Position numbers and translations under genes: made by a program. From Erigeron canadensis (taxonomy: Eukaryota > Streptophyta > Magnoliopsida > Asterales > Asteraceae), in the NCBI RefSeq assembly GCF_010389155.1, contig NC_057768.1, forward strand, positions 41,643,633 through 41,707,632: DNA of 64,000 nt, in the 5' to 3' direction. Of this stretch, positions 39,328 through 52,150 are shown piece after piece; position 1 is the stretch's first letter, and every line of letters starts with the position of its first letter. The notes beneath the pieces are model-generated. The model saw only the letters and a program-made list of their open reading frames with translations. It was not told the DNA's origin and searched no databases.

Positions 39328-42300
39328 TCAGTAATAGGCCTTCCTGGGATTACCCTGCAAATCAGCAGCAAAATTATTAAAATATAATATCAAAAACTTG
39401 AGAAACAAGGGTTTAAGACTTTAGGCTATGGAACTACTGGACTTATATATGATGATCATCTAAAATCATGTTAAACTACCGCCAAGTAACTTCAATATGG
39501 AACGCATTTCTTGAAAAAGAATTAGATAATTCCAAAATGGATATATGACCAATTTCATAAATAAGAGTCAGATGGTTATTCTCACCAGAGGATTTGGTCT
39601 GTGTTTGTACCCAAGCATCATACGCTTTTTATACTGCTCATATATATCATCATCAGGTGTTACTTCACCGGGTTTAGAAGCCCCAACACCTAAGTTATCC
39701 TTCTTCACATTACCAGCCATAATTGGATCAGCTATGCCACTACTAGAGCTTCCAAGTCCTTGCCCTGTGAGTTATTGTCAGAGCCAAAAACCAAGACGGC
39801 AGTGAGCATCATTAATTTAATATTATACTTGATGCATATATATATCACCACAATATTATATGATTTAAAAAGTTGAAAGCAGTGAATTCACTTTAGGCAA
39901 CTTTGATCGGTTTGACACATTTAGCCAGGTTTACTAATAGCTGTGTCAATATTTACCATGAAAAATAAAATAAACGTCATTGGAACAGGTTAAAATCAGC
40001 ATTACTAGCTTTTCGTCAATGTTTTTAAGAACACTAAGACGTTTGCATATACCTTCAAACCAGTTAACCAGGACACATGAAAAGACAAATTGCTTGGGAT
40101 GAATAACATATCGCTAGTTCAAATAAAATATTATTACCAATTTCACAAAACATTAGAATTTTAGAATAAGAGTAAAAATGATAGTTTAAAGGCAAAAAAG
40201 ATGACCTTCTTTCCAACCCATTTTCGACAAAAGCCTATGGCCAACGTTGTCAGCCTGGATTCTTGCTTTATCTGCGGCTTCCTTTGCTGCTTTCTGTGCA
40301 GCAACATCGTTACAGCTAGCCATGAACTTGTCGAGCTCTTCCAGAGGTATATAATCACCCATGTGATGACCCCTCTTGCCACTACCTGTAGAGATATAAG
40401 TGTATATTAGGATATTTATTTCCCTACAAGAGATAAAAAGGAAACTTAAAAAAGACCAAGGCGAGAATATCTGGATAGGTAACAAATAGTCAAAAATATA
40501 CCTTGAAGAGAAGCAGGAGGGGGCATCTCGTCTTTAGAGTGTTTTGGCTGCCTCCTCTTTTCTTCTTGTGCAGCCTTTTTCATATAGAATTCCATCATAG
40601 CTATCGGATCAGAAGCTGAGGGGGCTGTAGATTCATCTGCAATAGAAAATAATTAGTGCGAGTTTGCAAACGTTTGTAATTTGCAAATCATAAAAGCTTA
40701 TTATTGTGTAACTTCAATAATTTGGTTATTGTTTGTGTACAAATATGTACATAACAAGCGTTACTGTCTATTTAACTTATTTGATCTACAATACATGCCA
40801 ATACCCTTTTAAACAAGGTGCAGAATCGCATAGAAAGAAAACAACAAAAAGAAACAACTGATTACCATAATCAGATGGTGCACTGTCTGTAGCTTCATAT
40901 AAAGCTGCAGCAGGGGTCTGGTAATTTGAATGTTGCTGATGTGATCTTTGAGAACTATTATAGGCACTAGGTTTAGCAGCACCTGTTGCAACAAAATATT
41001 GCAAAAATTAGGCTGATCGACTAAATAAAGAACTGACAACTGTTAATCTGTAAACATGGCACAATCCAAATTAACATTTGTGCAAACAATATGGAAGAGC
41101 AATTTCGAACCAAATAAAAAATCTTTTTGAGTAGAGCCGAATAAGTGAATCCTATATACACTTTACAAGGTATAGTAGGCATAATGTCCACACATTCAAG
41201 AACTACAAATTACATATAGTTTAACTTTCTGTAAGGATGGACTTCTAAATGCTTTTAGCAATCACATTTGTCAGCAGTTAGTTCATAGAAGGCCTTCAGA
41301 CATGGAATCCAGTTACTGTCTATGGGGTATCTCCTTTATCAAATGTCACAGTTTAACTGAAAAAAGAATAGCATTCAGGGCTATTGCACAAACCAGCGTG
41401 TTGTGATTGAGAGCCTGCAGAGTGTGCCAGTCTCTTTTCCTCCTCAATAAGTAAATACTCATAATATTTGTAATCAGCACAGCTTTCATCAAACAAGAAA
41501 CTGCAAAAAATATTAGTACATTACTTTTTTGGATATCCTCTATTGTGAACACAACAATATTGGTGATTGTATTGAGCACACACAAAAAAACAAGCGTTAG
41601 GAAGAAGAGAAATTGCAATTATCATAAATAAGGCCTCCTGAAGATATTTGTTTATGAAGTCAGGTTTAAATAAAATCACATGTGCATACAGAGAAGCAGC
41701 CATAAATAGTTCTAACTGTAACAAACATACTTGAAAGGGGTATCTCCAGGATTCTTTTGACGTGTGATATGCTCAATCTGCCTTCCATTTTTAGCCACAA
41801 AACTTGCTAATCTTTCTGCAGCCTTCTTTACTGCGGGATCACTTGGACATGGGGGTGCTGCATGTCACTTAAGAACCGATTAAATCAAGAGCATGGACAA
41901 TGGAATCTAAATTATTCTTGTAGCAGGCTGCCACAGATTCCAAATCTGTCACTGAATATCTCTTTCCACCAATGTTGATACAGGTATTATGTATTAGCTG
42001 CATTCATCAGACAAAAGTAATTCAAGAATGCTTTGTCCTCTTAATCTTATTTTAAATAATCTCTTACAAATATTTTTCACTTTAGAAAACCGAGGACTTC
42101 CACCAACCACTAAAACATTCATGTATAACTTCAAGATCACACGTTAGAAGAGAAAAATTTGATGAAAAAAAAGTAGCATAATATAAGATGTAATTACCAA
42201 CATCAATTTGTTTTAGTGACTGCACATAGACATCAGACTGATCTAGCTTTTGCCTTTTTATGGATCCATCAGCTGATGCTTTAACAGCTTCTCTCTCATC

Positions 42301-42570
42301 TTCATCCTCATCTTCACTTAACTTAACAGCAGGAGCCACAAGTTTAGATTTCTGTTTCAGGCTGAATGCAAGCTTGCCAGATGAAGGAGCCTTGCTGACT
42401 TTACCAGAATCACTGGCTTTAGAGCCGGCATTACTTACAGCAGGTTTAGGTTTCTCGAGACCTGATACAGTTGAATCTAATTTAGATCCTTTATCTTGCT
42501 GAAGTTGTTTGAACCTCTCCATAAATGAACCATCATTAACGAATAGCCTAGAAGCTGTTTCTTTCTCCAT
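39328..42570 (-). CDS. SURP and G-patch domain protein (SUGP1-like splicing factor)
   Basis: Eight coding exons give 414 residues: 42198-42570, 41731-41857, 41394-41500, 40866-40982, 40502-40636, 40206-40385, 39586-39764, 39328-39354. The N-terminus has FVNDGSFMERFKQLQQDKG. A disordered Ser/Lys/acidic linker follows. The SURP (SWAP) domain is at about 126-180 (AAERLASFVAKNGRQIEHIT, NPGDTPF, FLFDESCADYKYYEYLL). A G-patch is near 319-340 (DNVGHRLLSKMGWKEGQGLG). The protein ends GYKHRPNPLGNPRKAYY, typical of the family. It should act in the nucleus in 3' splice-site choice as a spliceosome cofactor. A 5' UTR intron is likely: donor CAATCG|GTGTGT at 43877/43876 and acceptor near 42605. The intact frame and family length indicate a working gene. 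Confidence 0.9.
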
Positions 42571-42605
42571 TGAATGGAGCCAAGGCTCTTCTTTCTGTTT
42601 ATAGA

Positions 42606-43950
42606 AATCACTGATTCATGTGTAAGTTTACAGGCTATTAAATTAATAGAAAGCAAGTGATTATGTCAAAGAAAAAGAGAAGTTTGCTCAAATCAAGTAA
42701 CGCTCGCAAAAACGTCGCGTCTCATATATGTAAATACAAATCAGAGTCTTTAACCTAGCAGTTATCGAGGTGACCCCATAAACCAACAGGTAGTAGGTTC
42801 TAGACTTCTAGTCCCGTTTGGGAGAAACTTTCAGTAATAGACAACAGTGTGTGATTATTTGTCTTTCCAGAGATAATAAAGGAATGATACATATATGTAC
42901 ATAACAAGTAACAACATACACAATAAACACAGTTATTAAGGGGATTTTACACGTCTGAACAAAAGTCAAACACATTATATTGTAACAGCCTTGTATCCGC
43001 ACAATGAGGCGCCAAAAGTGGAGGAAAATTTGGGTTTTTTTAGGTCTGCGGGATGTGACAGTTCATATAGGGTGGAAATATTGGGTTTTTTAGGTGTGCA
43101 GGGCCCGTTTATGTCAAAAAACACACAGAACCACTTTTTATCCTTGGCTAGACCTCCATAAGTAAACATCTTATAAGTGGACACTGGACAGAGAAAGAGT
43201 TTGGAAACGGTCACGGTGATATCCAGGTTAGGTTGCGTACATTTGAGTCAAATACTGACCCTCCCTGGGTAACCTAAACATGTAAAACCTCCTCCGTTTA
43301 TCCGTTTTGTTGAACTCTGCTTATAACTACTGACTATTGGAAAAGCACAACACACACACACACACACACGGACACAACGTGACGGATATCAAACCGAAGC
43401 CACCACCTTGAAGACCATCCTGGTGGTAGTATGATGTTCACATCAAATTGCGGGCATGAAACTAATACTATACGACATATTATCGGCCTATCGGGGATGG
43501 TCAAAGGGACTGAAATCTCCTCTGGGTAACTTTAAGAACATTATCTTGTATTATCAAATGGTCCCACAATATAAACCAATACTTCTTGTAATAGAAGAGA
43601 TTCCAATTTTAAAGTTAGATACTTTTGGGGATGGATTGAGTACTATTTAATTAAATTTAATTCATACAACAATAAAAAAGTCCAATCATATGATCAAAGT
43701 TTATTACTTTAATTCAAATTAAAACAAGCCCAGAAAGAACCCTAAATCGATTTTAGTAAATTCAACAGTACATGGATCAATCATAGTTTATGAATTCATG
43801 AATCGTAGAATACATACATATACATATAAATATATATATAATTGATTAAATATTAAAGATAGATGGAAAAACACACCGATTGAAGAAATTGGGAGAATAA
43901 CGAAGGGGTTGCGGATCAGGAACGTGAGGATGAATGGAGGATTTTGGGTA
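42606..43950 (-). other. 5' UTR exon and long leader intron of the SUGP1-like gene
   Basis: A leader exon at about 43877-43950 ends CAATCG|GTGTGTTTTTCC, and the acceptor ATAAACAG lies just 5' of the coding exon. The intron of about 1.27 kb contains a (CA)n microsatellite at 43347-43369 and no coding region. A weak B-box-like GGTTCTAGACTTC near 42795 might mark a SINE relic. Confidence 0.5.
43347..43369. repeat. (CA)n microsatellite
   Basis: About eleven CA dinucleotides, interrupted near the start by an extra A, lie in the leader intron of the SUGP1-like gene. Confidence 0.95.
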
Positions 43951-43959
43951 TTGGCTTTT

Positions 43960-44580
43960 TTCGATTTCTATTAAAAGCTTTTCTTTTTTTTTAAATTCAG
44001 GGTGTTTGGTTAATTATAACTTATACTTTTAATAAGCTATTTATACTTGGCGGGAGTTCTCTAGCGCGAAGCCGGTTAAGACAACGTATGTTATACCATT
44101 CGCTGTCGAATCGCGACACGAAGTTTTCAAGCGAAAAAATAACTTATACTTTTTATAAGCTATTTAAAAAAAAACAAAGTACAGTTACTCCCAATTTGAA
44201 TCCTAGTCTTCTACAGATGAATAGACTACTTTAAAAAAAAAATATAAAAAAGGATTTACAGTCTTATTGGGCATGAGGTAACTCATAACCTGGTTTCAAC
44301 CATTAATCCATTCCAATTATAACTTATCTTTGGGTAGGCCGGGGGAGGGGGATCAATTTCTGATAATAATTTTTGGTGTTATTTAGAGTTTTATAAAAAT
44401 AGAATAAATTTGTTGTAAAAAAAGAAAGAAAGAAAAGAAAAATAGGTATTTGAATGAGCTAATGCAAATCTAGGAATGTTTGATATTTTTATTAAAAATT
44501 GTTTTTCTTTCATGAAAATATAAAATAAAATTAAAGCTCTTTAAGGAGCATTATCACATCTTTTATTTCTCATTTTTTTT
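43960..44580. other. Spacer with a pair of direct repeats
   Basis: AACTTATACTTTTAATAAGC at about 44020 and a close copy at about 44145 bracket a ~100-bp unit richer in GC (GGCGGGAGTTCTCTAGCGCG region). The arrangement could be an insertion with its duplicated target, but no terminal repeats were recognised. No gene is seen. Confidence 0.4.
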
Positions 44581-44582
44581 CC

Positions 44583-44722
44583 AAATCATTCATCTCTCTT
44601 TCATCTTATCGTATAAGAAATACTTATTTTTCTCCATCTTATTTCTTACCTTAAATCATTCATCTCTCTTTCATTTTATCGTATAAGAAATACTTATTTT
44701 TCTCCATCTTATTTCTTACCTT
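44583..44722. repeat. 70-bp tandem duplication
   Basis: AAATCATTCATCTCTCTTTC with what follows occurs at 44583 and 44653 with a single difference over 70 bp, so the duplication is recent. Confidence 0.95.
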
Positions 44723-44863
44723 ATTTTTAATTTGAAAGATAAAAAAAATAAAGAAAGTATGAGAAAGAACAAGATGATTTGTGAGATAATCATCTCCTTT
44801 TTCTCATCTTCTACCATCTCATTTGGTAAGGATGATGTAGCTTTTATGGTACCTTTTAAAAAA

Positions 44864-45030
44864 GGAAAATGATTAATCAATCTAATTGGTGTGTCTAAAG
44901 ATATGTCTAAAACTTTAAGAATTTGACATGTGGATTCCACTAATTCTTTTTCCTAATCTTAACCCCTGATTTTTCCACATGTCATCATCTTACAGTTAGG
45001 CACACCAATTATGTTGATTTATCATTATCC
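44864..45030. mobile_element. 167-bp MITE, 30-bp TIRs, 9-bp TSD
   Basis: The left end GGAAAATGATTAATCAA and the right end (reverse strand) GGATAATGATAAATCAA both continue into AATTGGTGTG, giving about 30-bp terminal inverted repeats. An inner pair GACATGTGGA/TCCACATGTC is also inverted. It is flanked by TTTAAAAAA on both sides; the repeat is low-complexity but exact. Confidence 0.75.
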
Positions 45031-46390
45031 TTTAAAAAAATAACCAAAAAAAAAAAAAAACACAATAACCAATTTAGTTGGATAAGTTAAATTTGTTTTG
45101 CATTGGATTAAGGGCCTGGACAATTTGACTCCTTTCAAACTTAACAGTAGACTAAAGCTTACTGGGCCGCACGCAGTGGCCCATTTCCAACATCATCGTT
45201 AAAAGTTAAAACTTGATCTGATCAATTTAGTCATTCACATATTTGTTTAAGACTTATTTAATTGTGAAATCTTCATCTATCACTTTATTATCTTTTCGAA
45301 CATGCAAACCTTTTTAAAGTGGGAATAAATACCTATCATGGGGTGTCACGAAATTAATATGAACTTTCCACTTAATCCTAGTCCTACTTAGAAGAAGATT
45401 CTCTTGATTAGGTTCTCGGTAGGCGTGGATGTCCTAACTCCCAAAGAACCCGAATATTGTATTGTTTAGTTAACTTAAAGAGAGGAAAGGAGAAGAGAGT
45501 GAAGATAAGTTTTCCTTCATAATCACCTTAAAAATAAGAGGAAAACTTTTGAAATAAAAAACAACTACACTTGCCCTCCTAATCTTTTTCACTCTTTCCC
45601 ATTACACACTTAAAAAAACCTTAAGAATGCATTTTATAATTTTCACCTCTCATCTCCTTTCCTTTCTACCTTTAATACAACTAAATAACACAGTGGAAAT
45701 GAGGCATTATGTTATCTCAAATTAGTACATGTCATCCATATATCTATCTATATTGGCGGCGCGGAATTCAAACACCCCGGTCGAGTCAAGAAAAAAATGT
45801 TCCTAACTTTTACTGAATTCAAATATACAAACAACTTTTTTTTATAAATGATATTAACATTATAACAAAAAATAATATAAGCACAATAAGATCATAGTTT
45901 TAAAATTACATACCATAGTACTTACTTACTTAGATTTTAGACATTCATTAAAATTGAATCCAATATATATTTGAAGTATAACGCATCTTTTTAGCATATT
46001 ATACATTATATATATATATATATATATATATATCGAAAATTTATGCCGCTTTAAACTTATGTCCCAGACGAGAATCATGTTTACACACCCTCTAGGACTC
46101 TCCTATATTCTAATGTATCTATATTTAAAAGAACCATACCTTTTTTTAAATGAGGTATATCAACCCTTTGCCAAATAATGAGACTTTCATTTCAAGAAAT
46201 CTGCTGCTAGTCCTCCTAACAAAAGACTACACAAAAACAGAATTCCTATATGTTTATACGACTCAGGAGCCGAATTAGTGACAAATTTGAAAGTAAGATT
46301 TTCACACAAGGATAAATGAAGTTTCAAATTTGTTTCCACAAACAATTTTTAAAACTTATATTCATAGAAGAAGATTTACTTGATTTATAT
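45031..46390. other. AT-rich intergenic spacer
   Basis: No gene or complete element is recognised. A TA-dinucleotide run of about 27 bp occurs at 46007-46033. Confidence 0.4.
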
Positions 46391-46540
46391 GGAAGTGATG
46401 CTTTACATACGGAAAATGGTATTCGTACCAAAACAATTGATGTATTTACCACATATGTGCTTTATTGACTTGTACAGTATGTTACAAAGGTTGTACATTG
46501 TGATAAATTAATCACTATTTGTGGTATTAATATCACTTCC
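46391..46540. mobile_element. MITE family copy B
   Basis: The element begins GGAAGTGAT and ends ATCACTTCC, with GGTATTCGTACC near the left end and CTTGTACAGT in the centre shared with copy A. It is about 150 bp. The flanks contain TTTATAT on both sides, with one base offset on the right. Confidence 0.65.
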
Positions 46541-46774
46541 CTTTATATAAGGCTTATGGGTCCCTAATCCATAAAAAAATGAAGTTATTAATGTAACACA
46601 GATCTACTTGATTGTTTCTTATCTTATCTTATTTTTTTTCTTTATTAATATTTTTTTAATCATATAAATTATTTAACAATCTACATTTTTAATACTTTTT
46701 TAATCACGTGTATAGAACAACTCATTTATCACAATGTCTAAAACTTGAAGACATGAATATGATGTTTTTAACTC

Positions 46775-46916
46775 GGGAAGTAATAATCGTATCATATATT
46801 TTGATTTATTTACCATAATGTACATGTTTCATAGTATATTGTACAAACATGCAATGCATTATAATGATAAACTTATCAAATTATATGGTACGAATATCAC
46901 TTCTCATTTAACTCTT
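46775..46916. mobile_element. MITE family copy C, 8-bp TSD
   Basis: The 142-bp element begins GGGAAGTAATAATCG and ends CGAATATCACTTCTCA, so its ends are imperfect inverted repeats. Perfect TTTAACTC repeats lie at 46767-46774 and 46917-46924. An 8-bp duplication fits a hAT-type origin. Nearby open frames are by-products. Confidence 0.7.
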
Positions 46917-46924
46917 ATGCCACG

Positions 46925-48190
46925 ACTCTATCACATGGGTATCAAGGTTTGTAATATAGGTACAGATTGCAAAGGAACCAACAATAATGTTTTGCACTTA
47001 GCACTTAACATTTATGATTTATATATCAGTTCTGCCTTTAAAAAAAACTTAGCACTTAAACACGAAAAGCTAAATGTTGTATTAAAGGGAAAGAAAAAGA
47101 ACACCTATATGGTGGCTATATGTGTGCACCAGACATAATAAAGAACAATATTCTTTCCTATTCTTGTATAAATCGATGGGGTCAAGCTTTAAGTTATAAA
47201 ATGTATTCTTCTCGTAGCTATCTATATTTTCATTTTCTTTTAATTTTCTCCATGAAAATAGCGGGTTCTAGTTGATTTTTTTCTTTCTAATTTTAATTTA
47301 GAGTGTATTTGGTTTATGTGGATGAGAATAGAATAATCACTTTCATTCTCCTTGAAAGTGTTTGGTTTATTGGTTTACAACTTAAACATATGACCTAACG
47401 ATCTAAAGAAGGTACCGTATAAAACTATTCTTTGTCGGAAACGTTCATGATAATATCTTTATTAGACCGCGTACATCACAGACTCACTATCCCTGATCTA
47501 TGATGCACCGGAACTCTAAACACGTAAACGTATCCGTTTCCAAAACTCCATAGGAACAGAAACTCATACGAAACGCGTACGAAACGTTTCCTTGAAGTTT
47601 TCATATACACCAAAACGTTTATATGAAGCTTCAATACCGTATCTAATTAGTATTAGGATTTCAATGAGCTTTTTCTATTCAAAAAACGATTGTCATCTTG
47701 CGACTATACATACCCCCCAAATATAAACCAACTACATTATACAATTAAGATCACTATCATGTTTTATTCCAAAATTGATTAGCAAAGATTTAATTTGTAA
47801 TCACCGGTCACCATCGAGCATATATTATAAAATTATACGTATATAATTATACATAATCTTTCAAGTCTCAAGTCTCTCTCTATATAAAAACAATACATTT
47901 TTATTTTTTTTTTATGTTTTTATATAGTTGTATCTTTGCAGTACCCTTATTCTAAATTTTTTTTGTTTGACGTTCCCCATTCCCATATCGTTCTCGTGCC
48001 GTTTTACCATATCCATTTCGGTGCTACATAGTCCCTAAGTAATCCGAATGGAAAAACCCCATTTATGCAAAATAATTTCGTATCTTAGGATACTATTTTC
48101 AAGCACCTTTGAATCCCTTACCAAGGGATACATGTCACATTTAAGCATACTAGTCTTAATACCCATACGATATACGGTAACTATATAAAA
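46925..48190. other. AT-rich intergenic spacer
   Basis: Short open frames at 46818-47138 and 48035-48220 have no recognisable domain and are not called. No repeats with clear boundaries were found. Confidence 0.4.
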
Positions 48191-48194
48191 TGTA

Positions 48195-49565
48195 TTATAA
48201 AGAAATTTGATATGCCACATACATTACATGATTCGTGAGAATGAAATAAATTATCGTTAAAGTATACGATGATTGAATCTAATTTATAATAAACAAGAAT
48301 GATAAATATAATATTGTTCAAATAATAATAATAATAATATATGTTTAGTTACAATTTTGGATTTACCTTAAATTTTTACAATCACATCAAAATCGAAACT
48401 TGTAAGCATAGTGGATGACGACAAAAATCTCATCAAATTTTTGGAGTCGTCATGTTATAGTGATAGGAGTTGAAGAATTAAGAAAGAAAAAGAGACAATT
48501 TTATTAATGAGAAAACGATCAAACAAAAAGGTTATAAGGTGTTTTGTATTTATACACCAAGAGCTAGAGTTTAATTTTAATACTAACAAGAAAATTGAAT
48601 CTATATACAATTAAAAAATCTAATTTAATAAAAATAAATAAATTAAAAGGACACATGTCGATAAAAGATTACGTCACATGTCGTTTTATAAAAATTTCAA
48701 TATTGATTTAGTTTATTGGTAAATAACATGAAAAATAATAATAAAGCACAATGATAGAAGATACACATAACTAAAAATAATTAATATACAAAGTCGATCA
48801 TGTTTTAACATCTTTTAGTATTATAATTGGTTAAGATCGAATAAAAAATTGAAGTATGCATGAAAGTAAGAAAGTGTATATCCGAGATTTAAATGACTAT
48901 CACGTAAACTTTATAAGTATTATTAAAATATTTTAATTAGCAAAAGATGTATATACTTATATGAAATTATTAGTCTTAATATGGTAGCTAAATAGATTGT
49001 ATCATAAAAAAATTTGAATATGCCTCATACATGATTCGTGAATATGAAATAAATTGTGGTTAAAGTAAAACAATGATTGAAGCTAAATTATAATAAACAG
49101 TAATGATAAATATTATGTTTAGCTAGGGTTTTCAATTTACCTTAAATTTTTAGAATCACATCAAAGTAAGCATAATGGATTATGACAATTAACCTTGTGA
49201 TTTTGGTCGTAAACTCAAATTTTTGAAGTATTCATGTTAATAACTTATTATAATTAATATAAGTAATAGGAGTTGAAAAATTGAGAAAAGAAGAAGGACA
49301 ATCTATTAATGAGAAAATGATCAATCAAATAAGATTATAATGTCTTTTGTATTAATAAGTCAATAGTTAAAGTTTATATCTAAGTATAATAAGGCACTTA
49401 ATTTATATACAACTAAAAAGACTGAATTAACAAAATAAATAAATTAAAAGGAGACTTGCCTATCAAGGATTACGTCATGTATCGTTTCAAGAACATGTCA
49501 ATCCTGTTTTATTTTATTGGTAGATATTAATGATTAAATATTAGTATTTGATAGTAATAAGGTAA
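48195..49565. repeat. Diverged ~560-bp direct duplication
   Basis: Block 48195-48760 is similar in order and orientation to block 49000-49560. Shared phrases include ACATGATTCGTGA, TTTACCTTAAATTTTTA, GGAGTTGAA and AAATAAATTAAAAGGA followed by GATTACGTCA. The copies differ by many indels. They may be two old members of one transposon family inserted in tandem, or a local duplication. Confidence 0.75.
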
Positions 49566-49669
49566 CTTAAAATTAAGAATTAAAGAGGACTAAATAATAA
49601 GCCAAGTGTTCATCAATAAAACTATTAATAAACAGTATATTGGTAGATAACAGAAGAACTAGGATTAAA

Positions 49670-50053
49670 TCTCTATTATAAATAAAAGAAGATTGCTTAC
49701 AAAAGGTATTTTTAGAAAAGAGTTGATGTGGCAAACTATAATTTGTCTATACACCTTATTTTTTAAGAAGATGATGTCATATTACAAAAAGTATTTCTTT
49801 TTAATTTAACAAATTATTTTTAATTTCCCTTATTTCCTTTTCAGTTTTACTATTTAATTTTTATTTATTACTCGTATCTAGCTAATTAACCCGGGTATTT
49901 TAATAAAAACTTTATAAATAATGTTTATTATAAAATAACTAAAGTTTTTTTTTGTTTTATGGAAATTTAATATGAATAATAATGAATCAATGAACACTAT
50001 AAATTAAATATTAAATTAACGATAATCTAACATGACTTATTGATATATATATA
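49670..50053 (+). mobile_element. Helitron-like 5' end
   Basis: A|TCTCTATTATAAATAAAAG at 49670, followed by a segment containing GATGTGGCA, matches the 5'-end pattern of other Helitron-like pieces in this window (for example the minus-strand sequence left of 55366). No plus-strand 3' end was found, so it is a fragment or is interrupted. Confidence 0.45.
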
Positions 50054-50973
50054 CTAGGTCTTTTACCCGCACGATGTGCGGCTATTTAAAAATGTTTTTT
50101 TAGTTATATGAATATCTATAATTACTTTTTACAACTATACATTATTTAGGCATGTACATATAAATCTATATTATCATTAAATGAAAATTTTTACATTTAT
50201 TGAAATAGATAAATTCAAAATATAGCTCTTATTATTTATGAAAATCATTTATATAAAAACATACATTATTAAATATTCATATTAACTATCACATATTATA
50301 CTTCATGCAATACTAATGAACATAAAATGAAGTTAAAATGTAAATGTAATGTAAAATCATAACGATTTCTTATTTTTTGCAAAGTGATATGTGACTTATT
50401 AGAATTTCATCACACTCTTTCAAAGAAAATAGTTTCATGAAACTTACTTCATCAAATAATAAAATTCGTAAAAGTTGAAAAGCTTTAATTAAATATAGTT
50501 AGAAACCAAATTCAAATTATAATTAGATTACAAATAACAAACCTATGATTCAAATTACGTTGAATTCTACTGTATATGATAATAATTTTTATAAAACGTA
50601 AAATCACCACCACGAAAAGGATAAAAAACTATATTACAATGTGATATATAATATTGGTTATATTGGATAGTAAAATTAAGAAATAAATATTTTAAAAACC
50701 AAATATTTTCTAATTTAAAAATAGATTTTAAATTCATACGGATATAGAATGTGATTTTTACTTTTATTTTTTAAAGATTTTGTTTATATATAGATTTTAT
50801 TTTTATTTTATTTAATAGTTTTAGATAATATAATTTTGTAGATTTATATATTGTAAAAAAAATATAGAGATGCCACATAGGATAAAGACCTATGTGGCAA
50901 TTTTTAAAAATAGTTTTAAATTGTATAAGGATTTAAAATGCTACGATAACTATTGTTTTAATATTTATATAGA
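50054..50973 (-). mobile_element. Non-autonomous Helitron, both ends visible
   Basis: On the minus strand the 5' end is A|TCTATATAAATATTAAAAC at 50973. The 3' end has a perfect hairpin CCGCAC/GTGCGG (50067-50072 with 50076-50081), then CTAG at 50054-50057 followed by T. The 920-bp body has no coding region. Confidence 0.75.
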
Positions 50974-51479
50974 TATAGGATGAACATTGGTGTATTTTTT
51001 GGGTAAATGATATCATATTCCTAATTATGAATATTTAATTTCATATATGTAATTTGAAAGATTGGATCTGATGAGTAAAGGAGATATATGGAATGAATAT
51101 ATACTTGATATATATGAATATATTAGAATTATTTTATTTATATTAGTTTTTTATGATTATTATTATTGGTAGATTAAAAAATATAATAATATATAATAAC
51201 TGCCAAAAAACTAATCTAATAATGTGAAACAGATTTTTTGCAATGGAAACAAATTTTTTGACCTGTTGTACTCGATCAACTTTGTTTTAACTTTTTTTTT
51301 TTTAATATATAATCATACTTTCTATAATGTTATTTTCTTTTATATTGTATAGTTAAAACTAAAAATGTATGAGAATGCCACATAAGTTGTAATCCTATGT
51401 GACAAATTTATAAAATAGGTTTAATTTTTTAGAGGCTCTAGAATCGTTCGGTTTCCTACTGTTTTAATAATTATATAGA
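50974..51479 (-). mobile_element. Helitron 5'-end fragment
   Basis: A second minus-strand 5' end A|TCTATATAATTATTAAAAC lies at 51479. The next 100 bp contain a CACATAAG...CTATGTG motif also present near 50870-50890 of the neighbouring Helitron, so the two are related. Its 3' end is missing. Confidence 0.55.
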
Positions 51480-51679
51480 TATATATATATATTAGTTGTA
51501 TATAGTTATATTTTATTCCTTTAAACTTATGAAACAATATAATATATTCAGTTTATCTATTTAATGAGATATATCTTTCTTAAGTTAGTTATAATATATA
51601 ATGTTTAAGATTAAATAAAATTATAGAAAGAAAAAAATAAATAACAAATATGTTGTCATAATTTTTTAAAAGCATTTGT

Positions 51680-52150
51680 AGGAAGGGACATGAGCATGCC
51701 ACCTAGAAAAAAAGGTTCTATAAACAATTCTCTTTTATTAATATAAGAGCAAGTACCCGCGCGATGCGACGGTGAGACGGTGAGGGTGATAGGTCATAGA
51801 GTATGATAGGTCATAGGAGGTGATATGTCGTCATAAAGTGTTATAGCTAAACGTCTTAGCCGTACGGGCTCCGCGCTCAGATTTAAAAATTCATCGAAAG
51901 TATATCGATTGATATCTTTAATGAAAGGGCATGAACTTTTAAGAACACCCATATAATTTTTATAATTTATCGATGTGCGATTTTTGAGATAAAAGATTTT
52001 GAAAGAATTAGATGAAAATATAATTTATGGAGGAGAGAGAAAGTTGTAGGCATTGATGTATGATACATTATGTATTATCATGTGTACATTGTTGAAATTG
52101 AAAGTTAAAACCTTATTTCCTTTATAATATAGTGTAGATCAGAGATTTCT
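51680..52150 (-). mobile_element. Helitron-like pieces related to 22258-22760
   Basis: Near 51737-51765 a 5'-end-like block (minus strand TCTTATATTAATAAAAGAG) meets a GC-rich 3'-end-like block (minus strand GCATCGCGCGGGTACTTGC). From 51765 to 52100 the sequence is a reverse-complement relative of 22440-22740, sharing the TGATAGGTCATAG repeats and AAAGATTTTGA near 51990. No canonical CTAG is present, so the boundary is approximate. Confidence 0.5.

Noticed and set aside
46818..47138. 106-codon plus-strand frame
   Set aside because: It begins inside MITE copy C and has no domain.
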